A stretch of 64,000 nt of DNA from Paludibacteraceae bacterium (GCA_017479885.1 JAFVBR010000017.1:21044-85043), one strand, 5' to 3'. Shown: positions 34,149-44,836, counted from the first letter of the stretch. Notes: generated by a model not told the origin, from the sequence alone. Numbers and translations: made by a program.

Positions 34149-34608
34149 GATGTCCACATTCATTGGCAACATAGAAGCAAAGCTCGACGAGAAAGGACGC
34201 ATGTTCATTCCCGCCGTTTACAGGAAGATACTTGCTACAGAAGAGAGTCAGCGCATAGTCATGCGTCGTGACACTGAGAACGAATGTTTAGTGATTTATC
34301 CTGAGCGTGTGTGGAACAAGCGCGTGGAACAACTAAGTGAACAACTCGACGAGTGGAATCCTGACGACCAGATGCTGATGATGCAGTTTGTAGCGGATGC
34401 AGAATACTTAGAGCCCGACTCGCAAGGCAGGATACTCCTGCAAAAACGCAATCTGCAACAGATAGGTGCAACAGGCGATTTGCTTATTGTGGGAATGATG
34501 AACCGCTTTGCTGTCTGGGACAAGCAGACTTTCCTCAACAAACGAATGGACCAAAGAGAGTTTGCCAAACTGCTCAGACAAAAGATGACAAAGAAAACTG
34601 GTGAATGA
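34147..34608 (+). CDS. mraZ: Transcriptional regulator MraZ
   Basis: The 153-residue protein has two AbrB-like SpoVT domains. The first begins TFIGNIEAKLDEKGRMFIPA and the second contains EYLEPDSQGRILLQKRNLQQ, both matching the MraZ D-x-x-GR-x-x-x-P pattern. MraZ is a DNA-binding regulator that acts on its own division cluster promoter. The start is ATG 34147 or 34150; both give the conserved start MSTFIGN. It is the first gene of the cluster, and likely binding sites lie upstream. Confidence 0.95.
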   Translation: MMSTFIGNIEAKLDEKGRMFIPAVYRKILATEESQRIVMRRDTENECLVIYPERVWNKRVEQLSEQLDEWNPDDQMLMMQFVADAEYLEPDSQGRILLQKRNLQQIGATGDLLIVGMMNRFAVWDKQTFLNKRMDQREFAKLLRQKMTKKTGE

Positions 34609-34757
34609 CAAACCAATCCTCTAAAATCCGCCTCATTATTATATACAACTTTCCATTAAACCAAAAGCCCTAAGCCATTAAACCTAACAAAACTTTGACG
34701 CAAGTAGAGACTGAATTATTCAGTCTCTGCAAGAAGACCTCAAAAAAGTTCTTTCCT

Positions 34758-35696
34758 ATGCCGGACAACATCTATCATATTCCCGCATTGCTAAGCGAGA
34801 CCATCAACGGTCTGGCTCTCAAGAGTGACGGCGTATATGTAGATGTTACGTTCGGCGGAGGAGGTCACTCAGGAGCAATACTGAGTCAGCTCGGTCCTAA
34901 CGGCCGACTGCTCAGTTTTGATCAAGACTTTGAAGCATACGAGAATGCTATAACTGGCGGAAGAATAGACGTGAATGACAATCGATGGGAGTTTGTACAT
35001 GGCAACTTCCGCTATCTCAAGAACTTTCTCCGTTATTACAATGCAATACCCGCCGATGGCATACTGGCTGATCTTGGTGTCAGCTTTCATCATTTCGACA
35101 CATCAGAACGAGGCTTTTCGTTCCGCTTTGCAGGTCCGCTGGATATGCGTATGAACAGACAGGCGGAAAAGACTGCTGCCAAAGTGGTAAACGAATACTC
35201 GGAAGAACAACTGGCAAACATCTTCTTTCTGTTCGGAGAAATGAAGAATGCCAGGCAGATAGCAAAAGCAATATGCAAATCAAGAGAGAGAAACCCGATA
35301 GAAAGAACCGAACAACTGACTGAACTGCTGACTCCTTTCTGCGGACGCGACAAAGAGAAGAAAGACCTTGCACGTGTGTTTCAGGCATTGCGGATTGAAG
35401 TAAACGATGAGATGTCCGCACTCAGAGAGATGCTGCAGCAAGCTCTCGAAGTGCTCAGTCCCGGAGGAAGAATAGCCATACTGACCTACCACAGCCTTGA
35501 AGACAGAATTGTGAAAAACTTCTTGCGTACAGGCAACATCGAAGGCCGTCTGCAGAAGGATTTCTACGGTAATCCGCTTACACCGTTCACTCTCGTCAAC
35601 AACAAGGTTATAACAGCAGGCGAGGAAGAAGTCGGGAAAAATCCGAGGGCAAGAAGTGCCAAACTGAGAATAGCGGAAAAGACCGGCAGCCTATAA
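34758..35696 (+). CDS. rsmH: 16S rRNA (cytosine-1402-N4)-methyltransferase RsmH
   Basis: The 312-residue SAM-dependent enzyme methylates C1402 of 16S rRNA in the decoding centre. The SAM loop FGGGGHSGAIL is at about residues 32-42, and ILADLGVSFHHFDTSERGFSF is split as ILADLGVSFHHFD and SERGFSFRF; GRIAILTYHSLEDRIVK is the conserved C-terminal block. The ATG at 34758 is used because MPDNIYHIPALLSE aligns with the family start; a TTG 63 bases earlier is rejected. It lies 149 bases after mraZ in a gap without a visible promoter. Confidence 0.95.
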   Translation: MPDNIYHIPALLSETINGLALKSDGVYVDVTFGGGGHSGAILSQLGPNGRLLSFDQDFEAYENAITGGRIDVNDNRWEFVHGNFRYLKNFLRYYNAIPADGILADLGVSFHHFDTSERGFSFRFAGPLDMRMNRQAEKTAAKVVNEYSEEQLANIFFLFGEMKNARQIAKAICKSRERNPIERTEQLTELLTPFCGRDKEKKDLARVFQALRIEVNDEMSALREMLQQALEVLSPGGRIAILTYHSLEDRIVKNFLRTGNIEGRLQKDFYGNPLTPFTLVNNKVITAGEEEVGKNPRARSAKLRIAEKTGSL

Positions 35697-35721
35697 TGCA
35701 ACAATTCATGATAACAACCTG

Positions 35722-36048
35722 ATGAACGGAAAAGAGCACATCAGAATCAGTCTGAAGGAAATCCTTTCGGGTAGCATCTTCACCCGGGGATTCTTCCGCA
35801 AGCAGTACAAACTGCTTGCCCTGATTGCCGCACTCACTTTCATATATATTTACAGCGGATTTCAGAGCCAGAGCCAGCAAAGAAGAATCAAAGTGCTCAA
35901 TGAGGAAATAAAAGAAGCAAGATATGAGATGCTTGAGCTCTCATCGGAATACACACAAATGACACGCCCTTCCGCCATCAACCGGCAACTGCGCGAAAAA
36001 GGAAGCAGGGTGCACGAGTCAGTCACCCCGCCTACTCTCATAAAATGA
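35722..36048 (+). CDS. ftsL: FtsL-like cell division protein
   Basis: The 108-residue bitopic protein has a basic cytoplasmic tail, one membrane segment (LLALIAALTFIYIYSGF, about residues 48-66) and a periplasmic coiled coil (QQRRIKVLNEEIKEARYEML). It occupies the ftsL position between rsmH and the penicillin-binding protein gene, as in other Bacteroidetes. FtsL connects FtsQ and FtsB to the septal synthase FtsW-FtsI. Sequence conservation of FtsL is low, so the name rests on topology and place in the cluster. Confidence 0.85.
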   Translation: MNGKEHIRISLKEILSGSIFTRGFFRKQYKLLALIAALTFIYIYSGFQSQSQQRRIKVLNEEIKEARYEMLELSSEYTQMTRPSAINRQLREKGSRVHESVTPPTLIK

Positions 36049-36116
36049 GTCCGTAAGAAAGCTGACCGGTTCAGTAACAGAACCGCAATATTTACGAACC
36101 TAAACTTAACAGCCCT

Positions 36117-38219
36117 ATGAACGACAACCAGAAAAAAGCAGTCATCAGGTTTGCTGCAGTATTCTTACTTATAGCAGCCGGTTTTGTGGCAGTCCTCGTC
36201 AAGATTGCCATCACCCAGACTGTGGAGAGAGACGACCTGATGAAGATAGCAGCCCGCCAGAAGAGCAAGGACTATGCTATCGAACCCAACCGGGGAAACA
36301 TCTATGACTGTACAGGCAGACTTCTTGCCGGCAGTGCGCCTTCATACAGAATTTATATGGACACGCGCGTGCAGGCACTGCACGAGAACAAAGGCAAACT
36401 TTTCAACACCTATATCGACAGCGTCAGCACTGCACTTTCCGAGTTCTTCGCCGACCGCACGGCACAGGAATACAAGCGCTACCTCCAGCAAGGCTACAAC
36501 ACCGGCAATGGCAGACTTCGTCTGTATCCGAAACAACTTACCTACAGCGAAATGAAGGCTGTGCAGCAAATGCCGCTCTTTAACAAAGGGAAACTGAAAA
36601 GCGGACTCATTATCGAATCCAACTACCAACGGATAAAACCTTTCGGCAGTCTTGCGTCAAGAAGCATAGGCAATATCTTCGGTAACAACGGCAAAGGCAT
36701 CTCAGGTTTGGAGATGGCATACGATGAAGTGCTTCGCGGCAAAGAAGGAGAGATGGGCACCCACACTGTGGAAGGATACACCATCTCACAAGTCAACCGT
36801 GAGGCTGTGGACGGAATGGACATAGTGACCACTCTCGATGCTAACCTGCAAGATATAGTGGAGAGCAATCTCAGAAGCACTCTTGCAAGCCTTGATGCCG
36901 ACTGGGGCTGCTGCATACTCATGGAGACTCACACCGGCGAAGTGAAGGCAATAAGCAACTTGGGGAAACATGATGACGTGTATGTAGAAGACAAGAACTA
37001 TGCAGTGACCAAAGTGGAACCGGGTTCCACATTCAAGACCTATGCACTTATGGCGGCGCTTGACGATGGCAAAACAAGTCTTGACGACACACTCAGCACC
37101 AACAACGGCCATTGGGTATATACCGACCCCAAACGTCCTATCTCAGATGCTCACCGCTACAATCATCCCATCACAGTCAAACAGGCACTCGCCGCATCAA
37201 GCAACGTGGCGTTGGCTAAGATTGTCACACATGCTTACGAGAAAAAAGCTGAGAAGTTCGTCAGCAAACTCGACAAGATGGGAGTGCGCGACAGCATACC
37301 GTTCGACATCCCCGGCACCAATCTGCCATATATAGAAGTGCCTAAAGACGGGGAGACCCTCGCACGTATGGCTTTCGGATACTACGTAGAACTCCCGCCT
37401 GTCTATTCCCTGATGTTCTATAATGCGATAGCCAACAACGGCAAGATGATACGTCCGTTCATGGTAAAGGAGATACAGCAGAATGGTGAAACAGTAAAGC
37501 GATTCAGTACTTCTACCATTGCCTCCTCTGTATGTAAATCCTCTACTCTCAGAGACATACGGAGCTGCCTCGAGGCTGTCGTCTGGGACAACGATTACGG
37601 CACGGCATCCATAAGTCCGTGGGGACAAAAGAAAGCACAAAGCGATATCGTGCATATCGCCGGCAAAACAGGTACTGCACGAATACTTGAGAACGGCAAA
37701 TACTCAAGCCGATACCACCGCATCGCCTTTTGCGGGTATTTTCCTATGGAAGACCCCAAATACACCTGCATCTGCGTGATACATAAACCACGCAATCCTT
37801 ATGATGCGGGAATGAACTGCGGAGGAACAGTTCGGCGCATAGCGGAAAAAACCATGGCTTACAGCGGGTCCGTACATGTCAGCAATAAATATGTTAGCAA
37901 AGACTCGCTTCTGCTGCCGCCCGTCAAGAGAGGAGTGCAAAAGGAGATACGCAAGGCTGGCGACGGAACCAATATTGACATCAAACGTACAGACTCGCAG
38001 TGGATACGCGTCAATGAGAACTACGAAGCAGAGCCGCTGCATGTGACTTCCGACATTGTGCCCAATGTTACGGGAATGGGCGCAAGAGATGCCGTTTATG
38101 CTATTGAACAGACAGGTATGCTGGTCACAATCCGCGGAAAAGGCAAAGTGGCAAGTCAGAGCATTGCCCCCGGCACCAAGGCACAGAAAGGCGGCAAGGT
38201 GGAGTTGGAACTCAGATAG
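36117..38219 (+). CDS. ftsI: Septal penicillin-binding protein FtsI (PBP3) with PASTA domain
   Basis: The 700-residue transpeptidase cross-links septal peptidoglycan. There is one N-terminal membrane anchor ([19 protein letters not shown]), a pedestal domain starting [14 protein letters not shown], then the transpeptidase with STFK (S304 catalytic), SSN (361-363) and KTG (517-519). The last 60 residues form a PASTA domain ([20 protein letters not shown]). It sits between ftsL and murE as in the canonical cluster. The PASTA tail is regular for Bacteroidetes FtsI. Confidence 0.95.
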   Translation: MNDNQKKAVIRFAAVFLLIAAGFVAVLVKIAITQTVERDDLMKIAARQKSKDYAIEPNRGNIYDCTGRLLAGSAPSYRIYMDTRVQALHENKGKLFNTYIDSVSTALSEFFADRTAQEYKRYLQQGYNTGNGRLRLYPKQLTYSEMKAVQQMPLFNKGKLKSGLIIESNYQRIKPFGSLASRSIGNIFGNNGKGISGLEMAYDEVLRGKEGEMGTHTVEGYTISQVNREAVDGMDIVTTLDANLQDIVESNLRSTLASLDADWGCCILMETHTGEVKAISNLGKHDDVYVEDKNYAVTKVEPGSTFKTYALMAALDDGKTSLDDTLSTNNGHWVYTDPKRPISDAHRYNHPITVKQALAASSNVALAKIVTHAYEKKAEKFVSKLDKMGVRDSIPFDIPGTNLPYIEVPKDGETLARMAFGYYVELPPVYSLMFYNAIANNGKMIRPFMVKEIQQNGETVKRFSTSTIASSVCKSSTLRDIRSCLEAVVWDNDYGTASISPWGQKKAQSDIVHIAGKTGTARILENGKYSSRYHRIAFCGYFPMEDPKYTCICVIHKPRNPYDAGMNCGGTVRRIAEKTMAYSGSVHVSNKYVSKDSLLLPPVKRGVQKEIRKAGDGTNIDIKRTDSQWIRVNENYEAEPLHVTSDIVPNVTGMGARDAVYAIEQTGMLVTIRGKGKVASQSIAPGTKAQKGGKVELELR

Positions 38220-38262
38220 TTTGTTTTTTTATAATCTTGAATTTATAGTTGACATTATATAT

Positions 38263-39705
38263 ATGAAACTTTCAGAACTAACCAAAGGGCTCAGTATTCT
38301 GCAGACCGTAGGACCGGCAGACGTGGAAATAACAGGCATAGAGTTCGACTCCAGAAAAGTCGGGAAAGGAAGTCTGTTTGTGGCAACTCCGGGCACAACT
38401 GTTGACGGACACAGTTTTATTCAGCAGTGCATCGAAGCAGGTGCGTCTGCTATCGTTTGCGAACATCTGCCCGAGAACACTTGCGGAGCCACATTCATCG
38501 TTGTGGAGAACTCGCACAAAGCGTTGGGACAGATGGCTTCTGTCTTCTATGGAGAGCCCTCCGGACACCTGACCCTCGTCGGCGTTACCGGCACAAACGG
38601 CAAGACCACTATCGCCACCCTCCTCTACAAACTTACAAGAGCACTCGGACACAAAGTAGGGTTGCTCTCTACTGTCTGCAATTATATTGAAGACGAGGCT
38701 GTACCATCCACTCACACTACACCCGATGCCTTGGCATTGAACTCACTACTGAGCAGAATGGTGAGCTCAGGATGCGAGTACTGCTTCATGGAGGTATCAT
38801 CACACTCTATTGCACAGGAGCGCATAGCTGGTCTCGACTTCGACGGAGGAATCTTCACCAACCTCACACGTGACCATATCGATTTCCACAAGACCTTCGA
38901 CAACTACCGCGACACAAAAAAACGGTTCTTCGACAACCTGAAGAAACAGGCTTTTGCAGTAACCAACAAAGACGACAAAAACGGACTTGTGATGACACAG
39001 AACACCAAAGCACAGGTCCGCACCTACTCTACCCGCACCGTTGCAGACTATAAAGCACAGATTCTTGAGGAAGGATTTGAAGGCATGTTGCTCAATGTTA
39101 ACGGTCAGGAAGTGTTTGTGCCGCTCGTGGGCAGGTTCAACGTAAGCAATCTGCTCGCCATATACGGTAGCGCATTGTGCCTTGGTTTCGACAAAGATGA
39201 AGTATTGCGGGTGCTGAGCACGCTTACTGCCGTAAACGGCAGATTCGAGGCAATACGTTCACCCAAGGGTTGGACTGCCATTGTGGACTATGCACATACA
39301 CCTGACGCAGTGGAAAACGTCATTAACACTATCAACGAAATCAGACGCCAAGGTTCACGCCTGATAACAGTAGTCGGATGTGGCGGCAACCGTGACAAAG
39401 GCAAACGGCCGATGATGGCGCAACTTGCCAAGCGTGGCAGCAACCAGCTTATACTTACAAGCGACAACCCGCGCGATGAAGAACCGCAGGATATACTCAG
39501 CGATATGCTGGCAGGTCTAACGGAAGAAGAGAAGCAGCAGACACTCGTCATCGAGGACAGGCGTCAGGCTATACGTACCGCATGCACACTTGCTCAAGCG
39601 GGCGACGTGGTTCTGGTAGCCGGCAAAGGACACGAAGACTACCAGATTATTAAGGGTGTCAAGCACCATTTCGACGACCACGAAGAGATAAGAAATATGA
39701 TTTGA
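38263..39705 (+). CDS. murE: UDP-MurNAc-L-Ala-D-Glu:meso-diaminopimelate ligase
   Basis: The 480-residue cytoplasmic Mur ligase adds the third residue of the peptide stem. The ATP loop GTNGKTT begins at residue 110, followed by TTPDALALN and [12 protein letters not shown]. The DNPR motif (401-404) marks the diaminopimelate-specific form, as opposed to the lysine form. The ATG at 38263 gives the normal start MKLSELTKG; longer in-frame sequence upstream overlaps ftsI in another frame and is rejected. It is 43 bases after ftsI. Confidence 0.95.
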   Translation: MKLSELTKGLSILQTVGPADVEITGIEFDSRKVGKGSLFVATPGTTVDGHSFIQQCIEAGASAIVCEHLPENTCGATFIVVENSHKALGQMASVFYGEPSGHLTLVGVTGTNGKTTIATLLYKLTRALGHKVGLLSTVCNYIEDEAVPSTHTTPDALALNSLLSRMVSSGCEYCFMEVSSHSIAQERIAGLDFDGGIFTNLTRDHIDFHKTFDNYRDTKKRFFDNLKKQAFAVTNKDDKNGLVMTQNTKAQVRTYSTRTVADYKAQILEEGFEGMLLNVNGQEVFVPLVGRFNVSNLLAIYGSALCLGFDKDEVLRVLSTLTAVNGRFEAIRSPKGWTAIVDYAHTPDAVENVINTINEIRRQGSRLITVVGCGGNRDKGKRPMMAQLAKRGSNQLILTSDNPRDEEPQDILSDMLAGLTEEEKQQTLVIEDRRQAIRTACTLAQAGDVVLVAGKGHEDYQIIKGVKHHFDDHEEIRNMI

Positions 39706-39723
39706 ACAAACTAATCTGTACCT

Positions 39724-40995
39724 ATGTTATACCATCTATTCAATTACTTGCAAAGCACTATGCATATCCCCGGAGCGGGACTATGGCAATACATCAGTTT
39801 CAGAGCCATACTGGCAGGCGTGGTCGCATTGCTCATGAGTATGTGGTTCGGCAAATATTTCATTGCACTGCTCAAGCGCAAACACATTTCCGAAACACAG
39901 CGTGACGAAAAAACCGACCCGTTCAACACCAAGAAAACAGGTGTACCCACCATGGGAGGCATTGTTATCATCGTTGCCATACTCACAGCCGTACTGCTGT
40001 TCGGCAGACTCACCAACATCTATATCCTGCTCATGCTGGCCACCACTCTCATTCTCGGGCTCTTGGGTTTCCTTGACGACTACATCAAGACCTTCCGCAA
40101 GAATAAAGACGGACTGAACGGCTGGTTCAAAATAGCAGGTCAGGTGGCATTAGGGCTTATCGTCGGTCTCACACTCCGCTATTCTCCGCAGGCTGTGATG
40201 AACGAGAACGTGGAGGTAAAGGTGGAGAACAACACAGAGGTTGTGTACAAGACACCCGATGTTAAGTCAACACGCACCACTATACCTTTCGTCAAGAACC
40301 ACAACGCCAATTATGCCGACATGTTCAGTTTCCTCGGTGACACTTGGAAATACAAGGCAGGATGGATTTTCTTCGTGCTGCTCATAGTCTTTGTGGTGGC
40401 AGCCGTCAGCAATGGTGCCAATCTTAACGACGGTATGGACGGGATGTGCGCCGGTAACTCCGCTATAATTGGTGTAGGCCTGCTTGTGCTTGCCTACGTA
40501 AGCGGCTCTACGGTATGGGCGGACTATTTCGATGTAATGTACATTCCCGGGAGCGAAGAACTGGTAGTCTTCCTCGGCGCATTTGTTGGTGCTCTGATAG
40601 GTTTCTTGTGGTATAATGCCTACCCCGCACAAATCTTCATGGGTGATACCGGCAGTCTGACTATAGGCGGCATAATAGCCGTATGTGCCTGCATCATACA
40701 CAAAGAACTGCTCATACCCATTCTTTGCGGAGTATTCCTCATGGAAAGTGTCAGCGTAATAGTGCAGACACAGGTGTTCAGGTTCACCAAGAAGAAAGGC
40801 ACACCGGTGCGTGTCTGGAAGCGTACCCCTATACACGACCATTTCCGCACAGCACTCACTCAGGTTGACCCCAACAGCAAAGTATGGTTCCGCGGCAGCA
40901 GCGAACTTCACCATGAGAACAAAATCACACTGCGTTTCTGGCTGGTGACAATACTGCTGGCTGCATTCACAATATTGACTCTCAAAATCAGATAA
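39724..40995 (+). CDS. mraY: Phospho-MurNAc-pentapeptide translocase MraY
   Basis: The 423-residue integral membrane enzyme transfers phospho-MurNAc-pentapeptide to undecaprenyl phosphate, making lipid I. Signature blocks are GVPTMGGIVII, LGFLDDYIKTFRKN with the two catalytic-region Asp residues, NGANLNDGMDGMCAG and FMGDTGSLTIGGI, and the HHENKITLRFW end. About ten membrane segments are visible. It carries the extended periplasmic insert (VEVKVENNTEVVYKTPDVKS) typical of Bacteroidetes MraY. The next gene, murD, starts 1 base after the stop. Confidence 0.95.
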   Translation: MLYHLFNYLQSTMHIPGAGLWQYISFRAILAGVVALLMSMWFGKYFIALLKRKHISETQRDEKTDPFNTKKTGVPTMGGIVIIVAILTAVLLFGRLTNIYILLMLATTLILGLLGFLDDYIKTFRKNKDGLNGWFKIAGQVALGLIVGLTLRYSPQAVMNENVEVKVENNTEVVYKTPDVKSTRTTIPFVKNHNANYADMFSFLGDTWKYKAGWIFFVLLIVFVVAAVSNGANLNDGMDGMCAGNSAIIGVGLLVLAYVSGSTVWADYFDVMYIPGSEELVVFLGAFVGALIGFLWYNAYPAQIFMGDTGSLTIGGIIAVCACIIHKELLIPILCGVFLMESVSVIVQTQVFRFTKKKGTPVRVWKRTPIHDHFRTALTQVDPNSKVWFRGSSELHHENKITLRFWLVTILLAAFTILTLKIR

Positions 40996-40996
40996 T

Positions 40997-42331
40997 ATGA
41001 AACGTCTCGTTATACTTGGAGCCGGAGAAAGCGGATGCGGTGCTGCAATACTTGGCAAAAAGAAAGGTTACGAAGTGTTTGTCAGTGACATGGGACAGAT
41101 AAAGCCCGTGTACAAAGCTCTGCTTGAACAAAACACCATTCCCTATGAAGAAGGCAGGCACACCCAAGAGCTGATTCTCAACGCTTCGGAGGTGGTCAAA
41201 AGTCCCGGAATACCCGCCACTGCGCCTGTCATACAGCGCCTGACCGCTCAAGGCACGCCTGTAATCTCAGAGATTGAATTTGCTGCAAGATACACCGATG
41301 CCAAGATGATATGCATCACCGGCAGCAACGGCAAAACCACTACCACAAGTCTCTTGTTCGACATTCTGGTGCGCGCAGGACTCAACGTCGGTCTGGCAGG
41401 CAACATCGGCAATAGCCTCGCACTTCAGGTTGCGCAGACCGATAGAGAATACTACGTCATCGAGCTCTCGTCTTTCCAACTTGACAATATGTATGATTTC
41501 AAGGCGGACATTGCCATCTTGATGAACATTACTCCCGACCACCTTGACCGTTACGACTTCTGTTTCCAAAATTACGTCAATGCCAAGTTCCGAATAACCA
41601 GAAACCAGACTGAGAAAGACGCTTTCATCTACTGGAGCGAGGACCCTGTTATCAACAAAGAACTGATGAAACTGTGCCCCAAAGCCACACTCTACCCCTT
41701 CGGCACAAGCAAAAATCACAATGTGGCATACATCGACGGAGAGAACTTCATTATAGAGGCAAGGAATGCACAAGCACTTTCCATGCCCGCATCCGACCTG
41801 TCGCTCAAAGGCATACACAACCGTTTCAACTCAATGGCTGCAGGTCTGGCTGCACAGATTCTCAATATAAAGAACGATGTCATACGCGAGAGTCTCATGC
41901 AATTCCGCGGTGTGGATCACAGACTGCAGTATGTGGCAACTGTGCGAGGCGTGCGCTTTATCAACGACTCCAAAGCCACCAATGTCAACTCCTGCTGGTA
42001 TGCACTCGAGAGCATGACCACACCTACCGTACTCATTCTCGGTGGCAAAGACAAAGGAAACGACTACACGGAGATTGACGAACTGGTGAGACAGAAATGC
42101 CATACGCTGGTATATATGGGACTTCACAATGAGAAACTGCATGAGCACTTCGACGGTATGGGTCTGCAGGTTATTGACACCGACAACATACACGATGCAG
42201 TCACTCTTGCCTACCGGGCAGCCAACGATGGTGACACGGTGCTTCTCTCCCCTTGTTGCGCCAGTTTCGACCTCTTCAAGAGTTACGAAGACCGCGGCGA
42301 ACAGTTCATGGCACAAGTCAAACAACTCTAA
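40997..42331 (+). CDS. murD: UDP-MurNAc-L-alanine:D-glutamate ligase
   Basis: The 444-residue cytoplasmic Mur ligase adds D-Glu to UDP-MurNAc-L-Ala. The N-terminal Rossmann region starts RLVILGAGESGCGAAIL; the ATP loop ITGSNGKTTTTS is at about 110-121, then YYVIELSSFQLDNM, NITPDHLDRY and FINDSKATNVNS. The end, LLSPCCASFDLFKSYEDRG, is the family's last motif. It is coupled to mraY by a one-base gap. Its stop codon lies in the first copy of a 14-bp repeat. Confidence 0.95.
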   Translation: MKRLVILGAGESGCGAAILGKKKGYEVFVSDMGQIKPVYKALLEQNTIPYEEGRHTQELILNASEVVKSPGIPATAPVIQRLTAQGTPVISEIEFAARYTDAKMICITGSNGKTTTTSLLFDILVRAGLNVGLAGNIGNSLALQVAQTDREYYVIELSSFQLDNMYDFKADIAILMNITPDHLDRYDFCFQNYVNAKFRITRNQTEKDAFIYWSEDPVINKELMKLCPKATLYPFGTSKNHNVAYIDGENFIIEARNAQALSMPASDLSLKGIHNRFNSMAAGLAAQILNIKNDVIRESLMQFRGVDHRLQYVATVRGVRFINDSKATNVNSCWYALESMTTPTVLILGGKDKGNDYTEIDELVRQKCHTLVYMGLHNEKLHEHFDGMGLQVIDTDNIHDAVTLAYRAANDGDTVLLSPCCASFDLFKSYEDRGEQFMAQVKQL

Positions 42332-42353
42332 ACCATACTAAACAACTCTAAAC
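42320..42353. repeat. Direct repeat of AAACAACTCTAAAC between murD and ftsW
   Basis: The 14-mer occurs at 42320-42333, across the murD stop codon, and at 42340-42353. It continues into TTTAAACCTTAAACAATTAAAC, i.e. loose 7-base TAAAC-type units up to the ftsW start. Confidence 0.6.
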
Positions 42354-42378
42354 TTTAAACCTTAAACAATTAAACATT

Positions 42379-43632
42379 ATGTCAGCATTCCGACTCGGCA
42401 AACGCCAATACATCGACAAGACCTTCTGGGTGATATTCATCATCCTTGTAGTGGTAAGCATTATCGCGCTCTTCAGTGCGAGCAGTTCGCTCATACGTAC
42501 TGCTACCGCACAAGGGCATAACCCCCTCTACCCCATTGCGGCACAGATACTTTATCTGCTTCTCGGTGTGGCATTGGCATACGGCATTCAGTTCCTCCCG
42601 AGTTGGCTGTACCGACTTGCCGGATATGCTCTGCTCGGCTTGGGATTGTTGTTCCTGATGCTCAATGCCGCGCACATAGGTGTCACCATCAACGGTGCCA
42701 CGCGCTGGGTCAGGATTCTGGGCATTACCATTCAGTCGTCCGAGATAGCAAAGATTGGTCTCATCATTGTGGTTGCCGACCTGCTGACAAGAATAAAAGA
42801 CAAACAAACGGAAAAGAAGTATTTCCTCTGGGTGCTGGCACTGACAGGGGTCACTTGCATACTCATTATGTTCAGCAACCTCAGCACCGCCTTGCTGCTT
42901 GGCGCGGTTGTGCTGGTCATTATGTTTCTTGCACGCGTACGCTGGTATTGGATACTGGGAATAGTGGGCACAGCAGCTATTGTACTTGTGTCAGGCTATT
43001 TCTATGTAAAGAAAGTATATGTTGACCCGGGCAGAGAGATGCACGGAGTGATGGGTCGTGCAGTCACTTGGGTGAGCCGAATCGACAACAAGATGAAAGA
43101 GGACAGAACCGACAACTCCACCATTCGGGTCAACGACAGCAACCTGCAGGCAACCCTGGCACGTGTAGCGGTTGCAAGAGGCGGGCAGAGTCCGTTCGGT
43201 GTACTGCCGGGCAACTCTCTCGAACGCAACCATCTGCCATTGGCATACGCCGACTATATCTTCGCCATAATTGTAGAGGAAACCGGATTCATAGGAGCAT
43301 TACTGCTATGCCTTCTCTACATGAGTATTCTGTTCAGGGCATGTCTCACTTCGAGCCGTTATAGCGACTACTCGGCACAACTGATGGTGATGGGTCTGGG
43401 ACTGATGATTACGCTACAGGCATTGGTAAGTATGGCTGTGGCAGTGGGTCTTGGTCCTGTAACAGGGCAACCGTTACCGATGATATCGAAAGGTGGAACA
43501 AGTGCTATAATTACGAGTATCTATTTTGGCATAATGATGGGTGTGAGCCGCGAACAGAACGAACTGCATGCTCAACAGGAACAGACTATCACCGAAAGCA
43601 TGGAGACAGTGCCTGACATAGAAACGGAATAA
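42379..43632 (+). CDS. ftsW: Lipid II polymerase FtsW (SEDS family)
   Basis: The 417-residue polytopic glycosyltransferase polymerises lipid II with FtsI at the septum. It has about ten membrane segments; landmarks are GATRWVRILGITIQSSEIAK, split as NGATRWVRILG and IQSSEIAKIGL, FSNLSTALLL, the catalytic-region LEPNSLER-like GNSLERNHLPLAYADYIFA, and GQPLPMISKGGTS near the end. The extracytoplasmic loop is larger than in Escherichia coli, as is common in Bacteroidetes. It is separated from murD and murG by short repeat-filled gaps. Confidence 0.93.
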   Translation: MSAFRLGKRQYIDKTFWVIFIILVVVSIIALFSASSSLIRTATAQGHNPLYPIAAQILYLLLGVALAYGIQFLPSWLYRLAGYALLGLGLLFLMLNAAHIGVTINGATRWVRILGITIQSSEIAKIGLIIVVADLLTRIKDKQTEKKYFLWVLALTGVTCILIMFSNLSTALLLGAVVLVIMFLARVRWYWILGIVGTAAIVLVSGYFYVKKVYVDPGREMHGVMGRAVTWVSRIDNKMKEDRTDNSTIRVNDSNLQATLARVAVARGGQSPFGVLPGNSLERNHLPLAYADYIFAIIVEETGFIGALLLCLLYMSILFRACLTSSRYSDYSAQLMVMGLGLMITLQALVSMAVAVGLGPVTGQPLPMISKGGTSAIITSIYFGIMMGVSREQNELHAQQEQTITESMETVPDIETE

Positions 43633-43635
43633 CTG

Positions 43636-43710
43636 TCAAAACACCATCAAACTACTGTCAAACTACTGTCAAACGACATCAAACTATTGTCAAACAACCA
43701 TCAAACAACA
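43636..43710. repeat. Tandem array, seven ~11-bp TCAAACTACTG units between ftsW and murG
   Basis: Units are TCAAAACACCA, TCAAACTACTG (twice), TCAAACGACA, TCAAACTATTG, TCAAACAACCA and TCAAACAACA: five of 11 and two of 10 bases, with no gap. It begins 4 bases after the ftsW stop and ends 6 bases before the murG start. Confidence 0.88.
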
Positions 43711-43715
43711 TAATC

Positions 43716-44804
43716 ATGAATTACCTTATTTCCGGAGGCGGTACGGGAGGACACATCTTCCCTGCCGTAAGCATAGCGAATGCACTCAGAGAGTTGCAGC
43801 CTGACTGCAAGATATTGTTCGTCGGAGCCAACAACCGCATGGAGATGGAGCGTGTTCCACAAGCGGGTTACGAAATCATAGGTCTGCCTGTAAGGGGTTT
43901 CGACCGCAAACATCTGTGGAAGAACTTCTCGGTATTGTGGGACTTGTGCAAGAGTCTGCGCATGGCACGCAAGATTATAGAGGGTTTCAAACCCGATGTG
44001 GCAATAGGTGTAGGCGGCTATGCTTCAGGTGCCGCCATGAAGGCTGCTGCGCGAATGGGAGTCCCCGTATTGCTGCAAGAGCAGAACGGTTTTGCGGGTG
44101 TAACCAACAAACTGCTCAAGCGTGACGCAAAGAAAATATGCGTAGCATACGAAGGCATGGAGCGTTTCTTCCCTGCAGACAAGATTATTCTGACAGGCAA
44201 TCCTGTAAGGCAGAATCTCGAGGGGGGTAGCAGCAAAGAGGCAGCCGAGTATTTCGGACTTGACGAGAAGAAGAAAACACTGCTTATTATCGGAGGGTCA
44301 CTCGGGGCAAGAACCATCAACGAGAGCATTATTGCACATATAAACGAACTCAGAGACAGCGACATACAGATAATCTGGCAGACAGGCAAAACATACCATG
44401 AGCAGTGCAAAAAGGCACTGCAGACCAATCCTGCGGAAAACATATTCTGTACAGCCTTCCTCAGTCGTATGGACTTGGCATACGCTATAGCGGACCTTGT
44501 CATCTCACGTGCTGGAGCAAGCAGTATCAGCGAACTCTGCCTGCTGGGAAAACCCTGCATACTCGTACCTTCTCCCAACGTTGCAGAAGACCACCAGACA
44601 CACAATGCCATGGCACTTGTACACAAAGACGCAGCCATACTGGTACGCGACATAGATGCTCAGAACCAGCTGGTAGAAAACGCATTGCGCGTAATACACA
44701 ACGAGGACAAACTGCACAGACTGAGCAGCAACATTCTCACTCTCGCACAGCGTGATTCGGCAAGAAGAATAGCCGAGGAAGTCATAAAACTGGCACAGAA
44801 ATAA
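43716..44804 (+). CDS. murG: UDP-GlcNAc:lipid I N-acetylglucosaminyltransferase MurG
   Basis: The 362-residue membrane-associated GT-B enzyme converts lipid I to lipid II. It starts with YLISGGGTGGHIFPAVSIA, the donor/acceptor glycine loop, followed by GVGGYASGAAM and the C-terminal GGSLGARTINESI, then ISRAGASSISELCLLGKP. The length is normal. It is the last gene of the cell-wall cluster here: a strong hairpin follows at 44837, and murC, ftsQ, ftsA and ftsZ are not downstream. Confidence 0.96.
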   Translation: MNYLISGGGTGGHIFPAVSIANALRELQPDCKILFVGANNRMEMERVPQAGYEIIGLPVRGFDRKHLWKNFSVLWDLCKSLRMARKIIEGFKPDVAIGVGGYASGAAMKAAARMGVPVLLQEQNGFAGVTNKLLKRDAKKICVAYEGMERFFPADKIILTGNPVRQNLEGGSSKEAAEYFGLDEKKKTLLIIGGSLGARTINESIIAHINELRDSDIQIIWQTGKTYHEQCKKALQTNPAENIFCTAFLSRMDLAYAIADLVISRAGASSISELCLLGKPCILVPSPNVAEDHQTHNAMALVHKDAAILVRDIDAQNQLVENALRVIHNEDKLHRLSSNILTLAQRDSARRIAEEVIKLAQK

Positions 44805-44836
44805 AAGGTTGTTAAAATTTACACTTATTAAAACAG

